Assembly: GCA_022457155.1 (NCBI GenBank)
Contig: JAJGOT010000349.1
Coordinates: forward strand, 310,001-374,000
Direction: 5' to 3'
Source of the DNA: Cladopsammia gracilis
Lineage: Eukaryota > Cnidaria > Anthozoa > Scleractinia > Dendrophylliidae
Length of the DNA: 64,000 nt
Positions 42,728 to 55,100 of this stretch are shown one piece after another. The position numbers and the translations under genes were made by a program. The first letter of the stretch is position 1. Every line of letters begins with the position of its first letter. A model generated the notes under the pieces. It was given only the letters and a program-made list of their open reading frames with translations, made no database searches and had not been told where the DNA came from.

Positions 42728-43416
42728 CATTCGACCTAAAATTCCGGTTTGAAATTCTGGGTATTCCGCGTGGCAAATGGAACAGTATTTTCTGGTTGGT
42801 TGTTCCAGGCCATCACGTTCCAAGTTTCGCGCAAAAATACAAAATAAACCAAAGGAAAACAAATGGCGGACCCGTTGCCTCTTTTACTTGCTTTGAAGTT
42901 GTTTGCGGACTCTGAAGTTAAAAACGAACAATATTTTAAGCGAGAACGATGATATTATTTTTCTCAGTGCAGCTAGCTGTTACATGCGAAGGAATTTTTA
43001 AAAATCGAGTTGGTGACTACTTTGCACTTGTAACTTATTACATTCGTTTAATACATAAGCTTACAAGCATTGCTGTGCTACTTACCAGTCCTAGCTGTGG
43101 CCATTTCTGCTGTAGTACTAGCTATGTTACGTGAGCAATCATGCTCGAGTAAGAGCTGTAAACTTTCGGTGAAAAACAAACACGCTGTGCACTGATATTG
43201 AAACACCATCTTGACTATGCAGACACACTCGATTCCAGCTCAGAGAAACTGGGTCAAGCAGGAATGGTCGAATGGAATGATATCTTCCACTTGTTCCGAT
43301 TTTCCGGAGTTTTAGGACAACCTCGTGAGGTTGTGCTAAAATTCCGGAATTTTATCCGGGAAATTTACGTTCCATTTGCTTCCCAACCCGGAATTTCCGA
43401 AATTTTTGGTTGAATG
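42728..43416. mobile_element. Inverted-repeat element retaining a short N-terminal coding piece
   Basis: The ends CATTCGACCTAAAATTCCGG and ccggaatttccgaaattttt...gttgaatg pair as diverged inverted repeats. Further inward, gcaaatggaac is matched by gttccatttgc. Inside, ATG 42863 opens a 29-codon frame, MADPLPLLLALKLFADSEVK and onward, ending at 42952. It resembles the start of a DNA transposase gene, with the remainder deleted. The superfamily is not certain. Confidence 0.5.
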
Positions 43417-43435
43417 GAAAGAGACCATGGTGTGG

Positions 43436-43594
43436 TATAGATGGTTTTCACGTTACGTCATGGCGGCCATATTGGTGTACAACTACAAAGGAATTTTAAT
43501 GAACTTCTTTTGTTATTACACCAACATGGCCGCCATGGCCTTTGTCATTTGAGTCCCACAGGACTGAAGGTCACGTGAGTGAAAACCATCTATA
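43436..43594. mobile_element. TA-flanked inverted-repeat MITE
   Basis: TATAGATGGTTTTCAC at 43436 is matched by GTGAAAACCATCTATA ending at 43594. Inner inverted parts are atggcggccatattggtgta and tacaccaacatggccgccat. The TA dinucleotide at both ends fits Tc1/mariner-type targeting. No coding capacity. Confidence 0.7.
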
Positions 43595-44845
43595 GGTTAA
43601 GGATTTCAGAGTTCCAACGGCACACCCCCACCAAAAAAAATACAGAGTACCTACCCAGGGGTCAAATCACACTATGACTGTAGAAGGAGGAAATTATATG
43701 AAAACAAAAGGATCCATTCGCATTAGAACAATGAAATTTCCATCCTTTGGGAATAAAACTTTATTATTATGCTAACGGTTTCTATTGATTTTGACCCCCA
43801 ACATGGCCCGGAACGTACAAACCACCAAAAAAATTAACGAGATGTTAATAAGGACGATAAGTCGCGAGTTATACTACAGCCAAAAAAATGTTAAAAGCAA
43901 CACTAAGTGATGTATTGCAAGTGGTCGTGCTTTATATTTCAGAGCGCTTTTATACTGTCTATAAGGTTAATGAATTTTTAAAAAGCCTGAAAGGCGGGTC
44001 TTTCTGCATGTACCGGTACCCATGGTCTTCTATTGTTTGTGAGGTATTGTTTTTTTTGGTCTTGTTTTGCATTTGTATTATTGTCGTTCTTTGTTCCTTT
44101 TGTTTTACGTACAGAAATATGTGCTCCGGTACATGTACATGCAGCTGAAGGAACCTGAAAAGCCGATTACGAGCCGGCCTTAACAAACAACGGTAAACAA
44201 ACAAATATCATTAATCGTACCTTTCATCCTAACCCGCCGCATATTAATCTATTTTATCTTGAAGACTCATCTGTCTAGCTTTGGAGAACATAGGAAAGAC
44301 CCACTGTCCGCCATTACATGCACCTGCAGCATTACAACCGCTGTACAACACTTGTGCGCACCATTACACGTCATCCGTACCTCGTCTCGTCCCTAGAATC
44401 CCGTAAGAACCCGTGAGCCGCAGCCATTATTTCGGGTCATCTGTGCAACACCACTATTCTTTGGAGGAGAAAGGTCGGGGAAGCGGCTGTATCACAGGGT
44501 TGTGAGTCAAAACCAAACCTTCTACAGTGCACTCTCGGAAGTGGGTCTTTAAGAAAGGCAGTAAAGTACTCTACTGTGTGTACTACGACGAATGCGAGCG
44601 CTGAATTTATAGCGCTGGATTGGGGCGAATCAAAAGTGTGATCGTGAGCAGGACCCAATCCTGAAGGAAGCGGTCAAGCAATTCTCCCAGCCCCCGACAA
44701 GGGCAAAACCAAAATAGCACTTGTCCACCAAAAAAACGCGTGCATTGAAGGCTAGTCTGAGATAGGCAGTAGTAAATTACTGTACAATAATATCCAAGGG
44801 AAAAAATTGACATTTTATTTACTTTTATGCTTATATTACTGCTGA

Positions 44846-44928
44846 CGGGTCGGGGGGGGAGGGAGGGGGAATGGGGGGGGGGGGGGAGGGGGAATGGGGG
44901 AGGGAGGGAGAATGGGGGAGGGAGAGTG
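44846..44928 (+). repeat. G-rich purine tract with quadruplex potential
   Basis: The tract holds many runs of four to fourteen G separated by one to four bases (gggagggaggggg, gggggagggggaa, gggggagggaggg), all on the plus strand. It is preceded by a cggg and followed by ordinary sequence. Confidence 0.7.
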
Positions 44929-46120
44929 AAAAATAGGGGACCGGAGTGAAAAGGACCTGGAGATAAGTTTGGTTACCAAGTTCCTTATTCAAATCCGGAT
45001 ATTCAACTCAAAGATGGTTTTACTTTTTTTCTTGTTTTTTTGTTTGTTTGGGTTAGGGTTTTTTTTGGACAAATCCTGAAAAGGATTTCGAAACCATTGA
45101 ATTCATTCTGAGAAAGGGTTCTATAGATTAACCGAAATCTGGATTTGAAACTGATCCTTTGTCCTCAAAAGGTGACGGAGGAGAAATATATTTATGATTG
45201 CTGCGTTGCATGCAATTGCGGAATGTATTTGTGACAAATTTCAATCAAAAATGAATTTTCTGCGCTATCGAGAACGGTTTAAAAGCATTTTGATTGTCCA
45301 GCCAAGTTGAAAGACATGTACTGACTCAACTGGAAGAGAACGAACCTTACCGCAGATGTCTAAACTTTTTCGTTTTCTAACTGTAGTAACTTTTCTAATT
45401 GTAATCAGATTAAATCTGTTTTTGACGTCGTTTTTGGATTTTGCGTTCCTTTGGACAACGCAAATTGGCCAAAGAATCCTTCACTGCATGCAAATCTGTT
45501 TTTAGGATTGGAACAAAAGCTCAGAACGCGCCCTTATATAAGGCAAGATTCCCAATAGTTTATTGAGTCCGGATTTCGCGATCATCAGTACGCAGACCCT
45601 GGGCTAAAAAAAATGATGGGCTTGAAGCCAAGCTTCATATCACAAGCTCAGCCAAATGCGATGGAGAGCGGTTGGCCCTACAATGATGTCAGTACACTAA
45701 TACACGTGCTACAGGTAAAAAGCAACATAGCCACACTTGAAAAGAGAAAGCTTTGCCCACAGAAAAATAGTTTTGCCGAAAATGGAAAAAACTCGGGAAA
45801 CTAGAGAGATTCAAATATATATGGAATTTGTTGATATAAGGAACAGGTACAAGCCAGGCGGGAAAAGAACTCGCCGCTGGATTAGTTCAGAACTCAAAGA
45901 CCCAACAACATCATGCGGTGCGATAACGGGTAACATTTTAATGAAAACCAATTAATTATTGAAAATAATTTAACAACCAAAAGGCTGAAAATGATTGCGC
46001 AAGAAATAGGATTGTTCAATTATTTGTACGCCTTCACAAGTTGACAGTGCGTGCTTCTATTTTAAAACATCATACAGTACAGATAGGCGTAATCTTGTGC
46101 AGATGATAAGGCTTCAAACG

Positions 46121-46276
46121 CAGAGGCGTAGCTACCTGTACGCACGTACGCACGTGCGTACCTGAAAAAGTCGAAAAAAAGAAAGATTTGGGACTTGAGG
46201 GTGGGGGAGGAGTTTGGGGGAATGTTTGAAAACAGTGATTGTGCGTACCTCTGAAAACGTCCTGGCTACGACCCTG
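46121..46276. mobile_element. hAT-like MITE (CAGNGGCGTAGC ends), copy 2, inverted
   Basis: The ends cagaggcgtagctacc and ggctacgaccctg match the element at 3608-3765 in opposite orientation. They include the acgcacgtacgcacgtgcgt core. AAACG occurs directly on both sides (46116-46120 and 46277-46281). An 8-base duplication cannot be confirmed. Confidence 0.65.
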
Positions 46277-47209
46277 AAACGCATCAATTTCTGGGGCAAT
46301 AAACGCTTGTCACTTTCAATTAAAAAGCAAATAGATCTGAATGAAACTACTAAAAAGTTACTAGGAGCATGGAAATCGCTAGAATCCTATTGACTTAAAA
46401 GAACGAAGTGTGGGAATTTTGAACAGTATATTCTAAAATAAGCTACTTCTTTCAGTAAAAACACTGAAATAAAGGTTAATAACCACCTAAACGACCTAAA
46501 TCTATATCTATATTTATCTACCTATCCGAACTGAATCCGTTGATTAAGGCGCAAGCTGTAGATTACGGGTGGGACATTCAAATTGTACCAGCTTTAAGTC
46601 GCCCTTACAAAGCCACTAAAAAGTCCGTGACGTGAATCAAGCAATCTCAACGTAATTCGACCTGATGGAATAGTACAAGTACTAGCAATAGTCTTATACC
46701 AAATTTTAAAGTCATGAAAAGGCGTAAAGCGTGTATAACGAATCATATGTCATTTAAGGATTTAATATCAGGTGGTCTTTTCGTTTAAACAGAACAGCAT
46801 GGCAACCACCCGTTCAGCTAAGGAGATAATAAACCACACGACACTAATTCAAAACAACAATCATCTCAGGTGTATCAACGATTTTTTCATTGCCATTTTC
46901 ACGTTGAAAAATAAATTGAACGTTTTTACATGTTTAAAGTGCGAAATTGAATGCAGCCATCTCAACTACATTTTACATCCCTGAAGTATTTGATTGTCTA
47001 CGTTTCTCTGCAAGTTTTCTGAAAAGAACAGTCAACTCCGTGCGCACTGCATGTCGTACAAGTGGAAAATCAATCCGTGGCTGCTGCACGTGCCGGATTT
47101 TCAGTTGTTTGTAGCTTTCTTCCACGCGCTTGAGAGCGCCGTATTGCAGCTTAAACTTATTAAATGATACATTGTCATGCTAATGTCATTTGAACTGCGC
47201 GACGTGCAG

Positions 47210-48424
47210 TTAATTCTTTCCATTTTGCGAGCTTGAAATCCACGGCCTCCAAAGTGGGCTGGGGCATCTTGTAGACTCCATGGATCTTCTGTTCAAGTCC
47301 GCCGTGGTTCCGTATCCACTAGACGTTTGTTCTGCTTCCCTCGGTGAAACAGCACAATTTGCCGCCGGATTAAACGGACTGAACGCGCTAGATGTAGGCG
47401 AGGGTGGAGGTGAAGAAACGCCACAACAGTAAGGCGAGTCAGTGGTCTGTAAAGTATACACCGCTGGCGCTGCCGGAACAATGCTGGAACAGTACACGCT
47501 TTCTGGTTTAACTGGGCTGCAAGACGCCGCCAAACGTACAAGGATCTGCTCACGCAGTTTGTTGTCCACTCGCGGCTGGTTTTCCATGAAATTGCAAACT
47601 TTGGTAGCACAGTCATTGAATCCTGCACGGTAGCTGCTCAGCGATTCCGGGTCGCTTGGATTTCTCCAATAACCTAAAACCCAAAGAAAAACAAAGGGAT
47701 TCAATACAATTTTCAAACTCACGACTCCACGTATTTGACTATGAATTAATTTGATTGGTAGTTATTGGTTTATCTGTATCTAGTCTTGCAACTGAAAAAC
47801 ACTTGCAGGAAGTTTCAATAAAGTATGTATGTATGTATATATGTATGTAATTAAATGCCATGAATTTGCACGGGAAAATCGAATATGCTCGTGTAAAACT
47901 TTCGCATAAAATTAATACCAGCCCGTGCCTTGTTGTTCCCGAATCATCTTCAAGAAGTTTACAGTCAGCTCCAAAATCTCTGCCTTTTCCATCTTTTGAA
48001 AATTTTGATCATTCTGTGGAAATGAAAAGATCAAAAGTTTAGAGATCTGTTAATGAAATTTGATTTTTTCGGATACTTAGGTGTGAAACATGCTAAAGTG
48101 ACGCTTTCCAGTTAGCGCACGATACTTCATATAACTGTAGATTGTTTGAATTTTATGAACACGATTTGTGGAAAAATTCAAGAGAATAAAATAGACTTAC
48201 ATCGCGATACAGCGCAGACAAGACAAGTCCCTTCAGCTCTTCGAGACTTCGGTTGATACGTGCGCGTCTCTGTCGTTCCAGCAAGGGTTTGCTTGCCTGT
48301 TGGCCAAGGAGAAAAAAATTAAAACAAATTCACAAAATCACTACCTTGAAATTGGCTCACAGCAAGCAAGGAAGGAACTGTTATATACCTGGCGTCTTCT
48401 GGTCAAGTGGATTCTCTCTGCCAT
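47210..48424 (-). CDS. HES-type bHLH-Orange transcriptional repressor
   Basis: Four exons on the minus strand: 48424-48389, 48296-48201, 48013-47929 and 47673-47210. They total 681 bases (226 residues). The bHLH domain starts in exon 2 (SKPLLERQRRARINRSLEEL). The Pro in the basic region, typical of Hairy/HES proteins, is present. Helix 2 is in exon 3 (MEKAEILELTVNFLKMI). The Orange domain follows in exon 4 (YRAGFNDCATKVCNFMEN). The Groucho-recruiting WRPW is at residues 214-217 but is followed by nine residues, not a stop. Exon 3 joins in frame only with a GC donor after AACAAG at 47929. The GT ten bases on breaks the frame. The protein would repress genes in neural or other Notch-dependent decisions. 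Membership in a particular HES/Hey subgroup cannot be set without a tree. Confidence 0.88.
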
Positions 48425-48536
48425 GTTGACTGTTAAAAACTGTGCAACTGCAATAGTTTTTTAGTTGTTGATCGTAGAGGTCTGCTCCAAGCGACGCTGA
48501 GCCAAGAAATGAAATTTGTGCGGGAAACACTTGAGC

Positions 48537-48591
48537 TAAATATACACTTCACGAACACGTAATTTCGGAGCCTATTTTTCTGTGAGCCAAT
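48537..48591 (-). promoter_or_regulatory. Putative HES core promoter
   Basis: On the minus strand a TATA-like element (TATATTTA, plus strand taaatata 48537-48544) lies about 113 bases upstream of the ATG. An inverted CCAAT box (plus strand ccaat 48587-48591) lies a further 45 bases upstream. A cgggaaac word, E2F-like, is at about 48521-48528. I looked for Su(H)-type Notch response sites (consensus RTGGGAA) and did not find a good pair. Confidence 0.4.
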
Positions 48592-50805
48592 CAGAAGCCG
48601 CGATTGTGTTTTGCAATCAGGCTTTCAATTCTCGCACGCGAATGCGAACAAATCAATGCTTTTGTAGAAAACATGACGCCTATAAACCGTGAAATCCTTT
48701 TAACCTTTTTACTTCAAAGAGGTAGCGATCAACTCCCTGTGGATTCCCAGTGCGTGATTATGATATTTTTAACCAAATAATAAACATGACATGAACACTG
48801 GCGCATTTTTTTCTTTATTTGCAACTCGCGTTTCGACGTGTGTCACAGTAGTTGCGCGTCAAATTCCCGCCAAAATATCCTCAGGTGTAAATCCTAGTAA
48901 ACCGTGTGATGCACCGTGTGCACGGGAGAATAAGTTCGCTATAAGGGTATATAAACAAATTTCTTTTAAAACAACCTATTCAGATGATAAACTTGTTGAA
49001 CTTAACCTGTTAGCGATGTTTATTCATAAACTTGTAGTGTTACAGCTAAACATTGCTTTAGACAATGCTCTCAGACGGTAACTCACGCTAGAGTATGTTC
49101 ACTTTATTTTGATCTCGTTTATTAGAAAGTTCAATCTGTGTAAACCTCTTGCGCGTGCCTCTAATTACGGAGTGCAAAATGTCACACAAGAACAAAAAAA
49201 AACCTTCAGTAGACAGAGCATAAAGGACGGCTCAAGCTTAACATGAACACCGCCATAAAATACCTGCACTCGAAAAATAGAGAACAAAGCGAACCGACTA
49301 CATTTGTCAATAACCGTGATGCAATGTCTTGTGAATAACAATAGCGCTCTTTCTACCAGAACTGCTATCACAGGAAGAAATATAAATTGGCCAAGGCTGA
49401 ACTTTTATCACAGATACTAGACAATTTTTACGGTACGATATTGAAAGGTAGAAGTATGAAGTTAGTTTGTCAGATTAAAGGTAATATTGACAGGCCAGTA
49501 TCAAAGAGTCATAGATAACGGCAAGTGTTATCTAACGGGGCTTCTGTAAACGTTATGTAATCTCTCTTGACACTGCTTGAGTGATCGGCTTCTGAAAAAG
49601 CTTCATTCATGCATAACTAGTACAGGCATCAACGTTTTCTCTCTTTTTTTCATGAAAAATGTTGATTTTTCTTACTTACCGCGAACTTAATTAACCATGG
49701 ATAATTAAATGTGCAATCTGAACCAAAACAATGTAACGTTTTATTCAAAAGATCCGATCAATAGCCTGCCGCGACAGCTGCGCGGTAACTAAACCATCAT
49801 CTACTGTGTTTTCGGCCGTGAAATGGACATTATGTTTCGCTTATATCCCATTATTATTCTGTTGTTTTGTTGTTAAATCTAATAATCGAGTCATCATTGT
49901 ATGAAAACTGATTAAAACTTTAAAATCGCGTCGCGATTTTCTGAAATTGTCTAGGGACGCCGCTAAATCAAATTATTCTTTTGTAAGAGTGCATGTATAA
50001 TTTATGTAATTAGAAAAGACCCGCTCTGTTACTCATGGTTAAAGACACGCTTTCTGATCACGTGCATATGATAGCGGGCTTCTTGAATTCGTAAGCAGAG
50101 AACGGAAAACAATTTGTTTCGACCCTGTTCATCTCTTAATTTTGGAAGTGCCTTATAAGTTAGGTCCTGGACAAGCTTCACACCAAACGGAGGATTCGTT
50201 AAAATAGAAGAGAGTTCTTTGAGAATTCAATCTCTTTAGTGTCATCATTTTGAATTTTCGTCAACTCGATTTTGTCTGATGTGGCTCTGTTTCAACTACG
50301 AGTCGTTTCGCCTATAACTCAGTTTGCAAACGGTTACTCGGATGAAAGCTAAATAACTGACCATAAATGCTGCAATCATATAGAGAAAACGTATTTGCGA
50401 CTTGCAACGCAACGCTGACGAGAGCATAGCCTGTGAACAGGATTTCTGCAGATTGCATGTTACACGCGCGCAACATATCGGAACGCTGCGAAAAGTAGAG
50501 AACTATTCAAATTTTTCTGAAACTCGCAACGCAGTTCTTTGTTGCGAGACAAGTTGCGAAGAGAGGGGTGTTACATGTGCAATTTTATCCGCAATTTGTA
50601 TCGCAATGCTCTCGTAAGCGTTGCGATGCAACTTCCAAGAAAGAATTGCCTCGTTTAACAGTGCTTTTAGTGACCTGATAATGCGCAATGGCGGTGATCA
50701 GATAAACACATTATGTAACTGTTTCACTATACAGAACGACAAGAAATACGCCAACTTCTCAATATCTAAATATTACTTAATCACTATATACAGAACTGCC
50801 TTCTC

Positions 50806-50965
50806 GCCGATGATCATCGACGAAGTAATTCCGTCTGTATATAAGAGGAACACCAAATCTCGCCGATGAACATCGGCGAAGTAACTCTGTCTATATATAT
50901 GAGGAACACCAAAATCGGCGAAGTGATTCCGTCTGTATATATGAGGAACACCAAATCTCGCCGCG
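50806..50965. repeat. Minisatellite of about 50-60-bp units
   Basis: Three to four units contain ctcgccgatgaacatcg, gcgaagtaattccgtctgta, and tatatgaggaacaccaaat in order. Open frames on both strands merely read the repeat. Confidence 0.75.
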
Positions 50966-52123
50966 CAATAGCCAGCAGTCGTTCGCAAGTCAAGAATATT
51001 GTAGTCGTTACAAGGCCGAGATGGATTCCATATGATAGCAACAACAACAACAATTTATTGATATGATAGCAGATTCATGTCAGGGATTTAGTAATCAGTG
51101 ATCATATGGAAACCTTGTTGAAGCGATGAAATTCGAAATATTTCAGTTCCCGCTTTCCGATGAACCCTGAATACAAAGAAGAGACTTGGCTTATAAAAGG
51201 AAATTTTACCGCGTTGGTCTCTAGCCACTAAATTATCGTGTAAATTTACCAATTTCAAACTTTTCCAAACCTTTTATAGCTTTTTATCTGTTTGCGCGCA
51301 CACGCAGTATTTGAAGAAAAATGTTTGTAGCCATCCCGAATCATTTTACAGCAAACGGCTGTACGCGCGCACAGGCAGGTAAAATTATATTTACTTGTTT
51401 CTCCATTTAAGTTTGTTTTAACATATGTATTTCTGTATTTCCTAAAAATTTTCCTCGTTTTCGCGCAAATACAATTCTCGTGGTAGCAATATTTGTATCC
51501 GAAGTAAAAACGTTCTGTTCACGCTGGGACAAATTTTATGTCAGTGCGCAAAACAGTAAACAGTATAAGACAACTATTTGCCGTCGCGGCCAAGTTGATA
51601 AAAATATAACAGCGATGTATTGTTTACCAATAAATTCGCACCGGGTAAAGTAAAGGACTGATCACCGATTTACGACACGCCAAACCTCTAGAGTCTCTAG
51701 CTCACGCCGCTCAAATGCTAAAATGTCCATTACACAGCCGCCTCTCATTCTGTCGTGTCCCAAGGTCGCGCGCTGACGCTTTGCCTAACTCAGTCAATGG
51801 AGCTGCTTTACTGCAGAATTCCAAAAACGACCAACTCTATTACAAATTGTCCAATGTATAAAAACGGGAAAACAAAACGCCTCTGCGTGTTAGTTTCCGC
51901 GCGCGTGGAAGGCCTCCTCGTGCGCGTTTTGTTGCTTGAGCCAGTGGCAGCCAATGTATGGTCAGTGGATAACCATATAATTTTACGGTTTCCCGAGCAT
52001 CATGGTTAGCCACAGACAGGAAAAAAATGGCGGCAATATCGAACGCGAATTAATTTGGTAAAACGTATAAAAACATGTGAAATACGCGAGCCCAGGACAA
52101 TATAAAGAGTTGAAAGGGGGAGG

Positions 52124-55100
52124 ATGGCAGGAAAGATACGTCTTGCGTCGTCTGGAGGCGACATAAAGATCTGGGACATGCCAGAACTGAGTATGGTGAA
52201 AGCTTTCAGCCCGCACTCACAGCCTGTTGGTTCACTGTGTTGGAGTCCAAACAGTATCCTTATTGACTTGTAATCTATGCCTGATATGGTGTTACGTGTT
52301 AAAGGATACTTAGCTTTCTTTCTTAATATAGGATTTGGGCAATGTTTCTTTTTTTTCCTTTTTAAGTCTTTTTTATGGTTCTCGAATCGTACATCAAGAA
52401 AGAGAAAATAATCGAGTTGGATTGCTCGATAATTTGTGTCAAACTGTTGTTTTGAAATAGCCTTAAGATTATATTGGCTTTAATTTGCATTTTAAAAGGA
52501 GTCATTTCGTGGTATTGTTAGCCTTTTATTGAGAAAAAGCTCGTGCTCATAGTATCTGGCGCACCACGTTTCAAAACGTTTTCGGTTACTTTCATTTATC
52601 GAGCGTTGCTATTTTTGTCGTAGCTACATAAGCTTTAAAGCCTTATGCATGAATCGGTTTGAAGGGGACGTTTATTATTTCAAATTAAACCACGATAACT
52701 TTCGACTATAGCTAAGCCTGGGAGCTAAACCTAGTGTAGAATAGCCTTATATGATTTGGCTCAGGAGCCTTCATATGTCACAATTTTATCCTGTTATCCT
52801 TTTTCACTTTGGGCAAACAATGTTACGTTTCTCCCTTGTCTTTAATATTAGTATGATTTCACATAACGAAAAATTTGATGCTAATTTGAACGAGAATATG
52901 CAAATGGCGGTAATTGACGTACACCACTAATCGGGTTTACCTCGGTGTAAGAACCTGTGACTTGTTCCTTTGTTTTTCACCTTTGTTTTTTCACCTTTGT
53001 TTTTTCCCAGTTGACTCTATTGTTTTATGCCTTTTGTTTTCTTTGTTTTACGTCACTCATGAGTTTCACAGGTTCTTACACCGAGGATGAGCCCACTAAT
53101 CCGTGTCTCGTGAACTTTATCCTAAAACCACATGTTAAGTTGTGTTTCGTAAAACCAGTTTATTTGAAACCGTTTAGCAATATATCACAACTGTCAAAGA
53201 GACGAGCGAAACTAATGTGAAATTTTGTTGTTTATGGCCTTAAAATGCACCTTACATAATACGTTGTAGTCTATGTGGCACAAAGTTATGACTGATATCA
53301 CGTATTCAAATGCAAGATGGTGACGTGTTGTAAATTCTCGTACTGAAGAGAGAGTCAGAAGAAGCCGCGTTTGCTCTTCACTCTCTTTGTCAATGCCGGA
53401 TACACTGTTTTTAAAGCTGAATGGTGCTGCAGTTGTGACCAACTTTCAGTTCCACATACAATATTATATTTTGTCATCATAATGTTGGGAAAAGAAATTC
53501 CAACATGGTGAACAAATAAATGAATAAATAAATAATGTCCATGATTAATTAAAATCACGGGCAATCAAATTTTCGACGGCGTATTTGACAGTTGGATCAT
53601 CATCATATTATTTGATTCATTAGCATCAAATTTTTCGTTATGTGAAATCATACTATTATCTTTAAGATACACACATGTTGGGGGTATAGATTTTGCTTGT
53701 TTTTCTCCCTCATAACTTTTAAGTGCTATATAATTCACTCATTTTTATCAGATGAAAAGAGGGAAAAGTTAATATTAAATTAATATGTGAACTTTAGAGA
53801 GGAAAATACACAGAGCTTATAAAGCATTATAAGAACTGCATTAAAAATGGCCATTGACAAAACCCGGATCAGATCAGCTCAACCCCTCTAGCTCTAGACC
53901 TAACCGTTCATCATTTAGTGAGTTACAGGGGGTTGATCCGATCCGATCCAGGTTTTGTCAACGGCCATTAAAAACTATGAAGATAAGAAAGACATAATGT
54001 TCAGCAAGTCATGAGCATGGGACGGAAACTGAACCCTCCAAAAACCAGTCAGACGCTCTATTTACTAGGTTCATATGTGACACACATCTGCTAGGATGTT
54101 CCTGTTTGGTGAGAAAAAAAGAAAAATGGTAAATTTTAAGCTTGGTGATGAAATAAGAAAGATGTTATATTCAGATAAAAAAAGTTATGATCAATTATTT
54201 TTTAAGTTTTCTTAAATTCATTTAAGACTTGTTAAATTCTTAATTTGTTTACTACCATATGACCTGTAATGCACAAATAAAACCAATTTTCCAAATGCCG
54301 TCAACTCTCACCTTGCAGACATGTTGCTTTAATGGACACCCTGCAAGACTATGCTCTTAGAAAAATCACAGGGAGCCCAAAGGCTCCCAACTTTGAAATC
54401 TGGGATGCCCGGCACTTAAGTTTTATGCAAAAGTAAGTTTTTCTAGTCGCTTGAAGATAAAAGTAAGGAGCCTAAGGCCCCTGGGCACTGCTAGAGCAGA
54501 GCCCTGCCCTGTTGATACGTACAGGGGTTTAAGTCCCAACATTTGAGAATTACTGAAAATTACCCCTCTCTATTACGGACACCAAATTGTGGTTCTAATG
54601 GTGTCCACTATAGTGAAAGTTGACTGTACAGTATATTAGTCATCAGATCAAAACTTACAACAGTTAAAGGCCCACCTTCAACCAGAAGATGTTATTTTGA
54701 AATGCTGCATTGTTCATACGCGTGATCTGATTGGTTGCACGCATTCAAACGTGAATTTCATGTAACACGAAATTCAGCACAGAAAGTGATCATGGCGCGC
54801 ACAACATTTTGGGTGAAAGTGGGCCTTTAAGAAAATTGGGTGGCACAACTCCACCCAAAAAATTGCCTGGTACTGTTGTTTTGTTTTAAGACATTTTGGG
54901 CTGGATGTAATTTGTAAATTTATATAATTTGTATATTTTGAATCAAAGGCCACAAGTTTGTTTTTTCAATATTGGGTGTCACCCTCTTTAAATAAAGTCT
55001 ACTACTACTACCACTACTACTACCACTACCACTACCACTACCACCACCACCACCACCACCACCACTACTACTACTACTAGAATTGAAACCTTAACATAAT

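Larger units (their letters stand above)
38851..47209. other. About 8.3 kb without recognisable genes
   Basis: The region is AT-rich with scattered inverted-repeat elements (separate entries). Also visible are a diverged tandem duplication of about 212 bp at 40569-40705 and 40781-40925 (agagttattttt...aaaagatttatc), and a G-run repeat near 42385. An open frame at 45613-45804 contains GWPYNDVSTLIHVLQ followed by a donor-like gtaaaa. I could not assign it. Confidence 0.45.
48425..52123. other. Intergenic spacer between divergent HES and NEDD1 genes
   Basis: Apart from HES promoter-like motifs and the minisatellite at 50806-50965, no gene is seen. Frames such as 48791-49081 and 50402-50617 lack any resemblance. 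The region just before NEDD1 (51700-52120) is GC-richer, with several cgcgcg words, as expected for a promoter. Confidence 0.45.

Noticed and set aside
45613..45955. Possible SANT/Myb-like exons (GWPYNDVSTLIHVLQ)
   Set aside because: Only one tryptophan and a short hydrophobic stretch are present. This is not enough to assign a domain and no further exons were recognised.
48791..49081. 96-codon frame upstream of the HES gene
   Set aside because: No similarity, no plausible promoter or splice pattern, and amino-acid composition consistent with chance.
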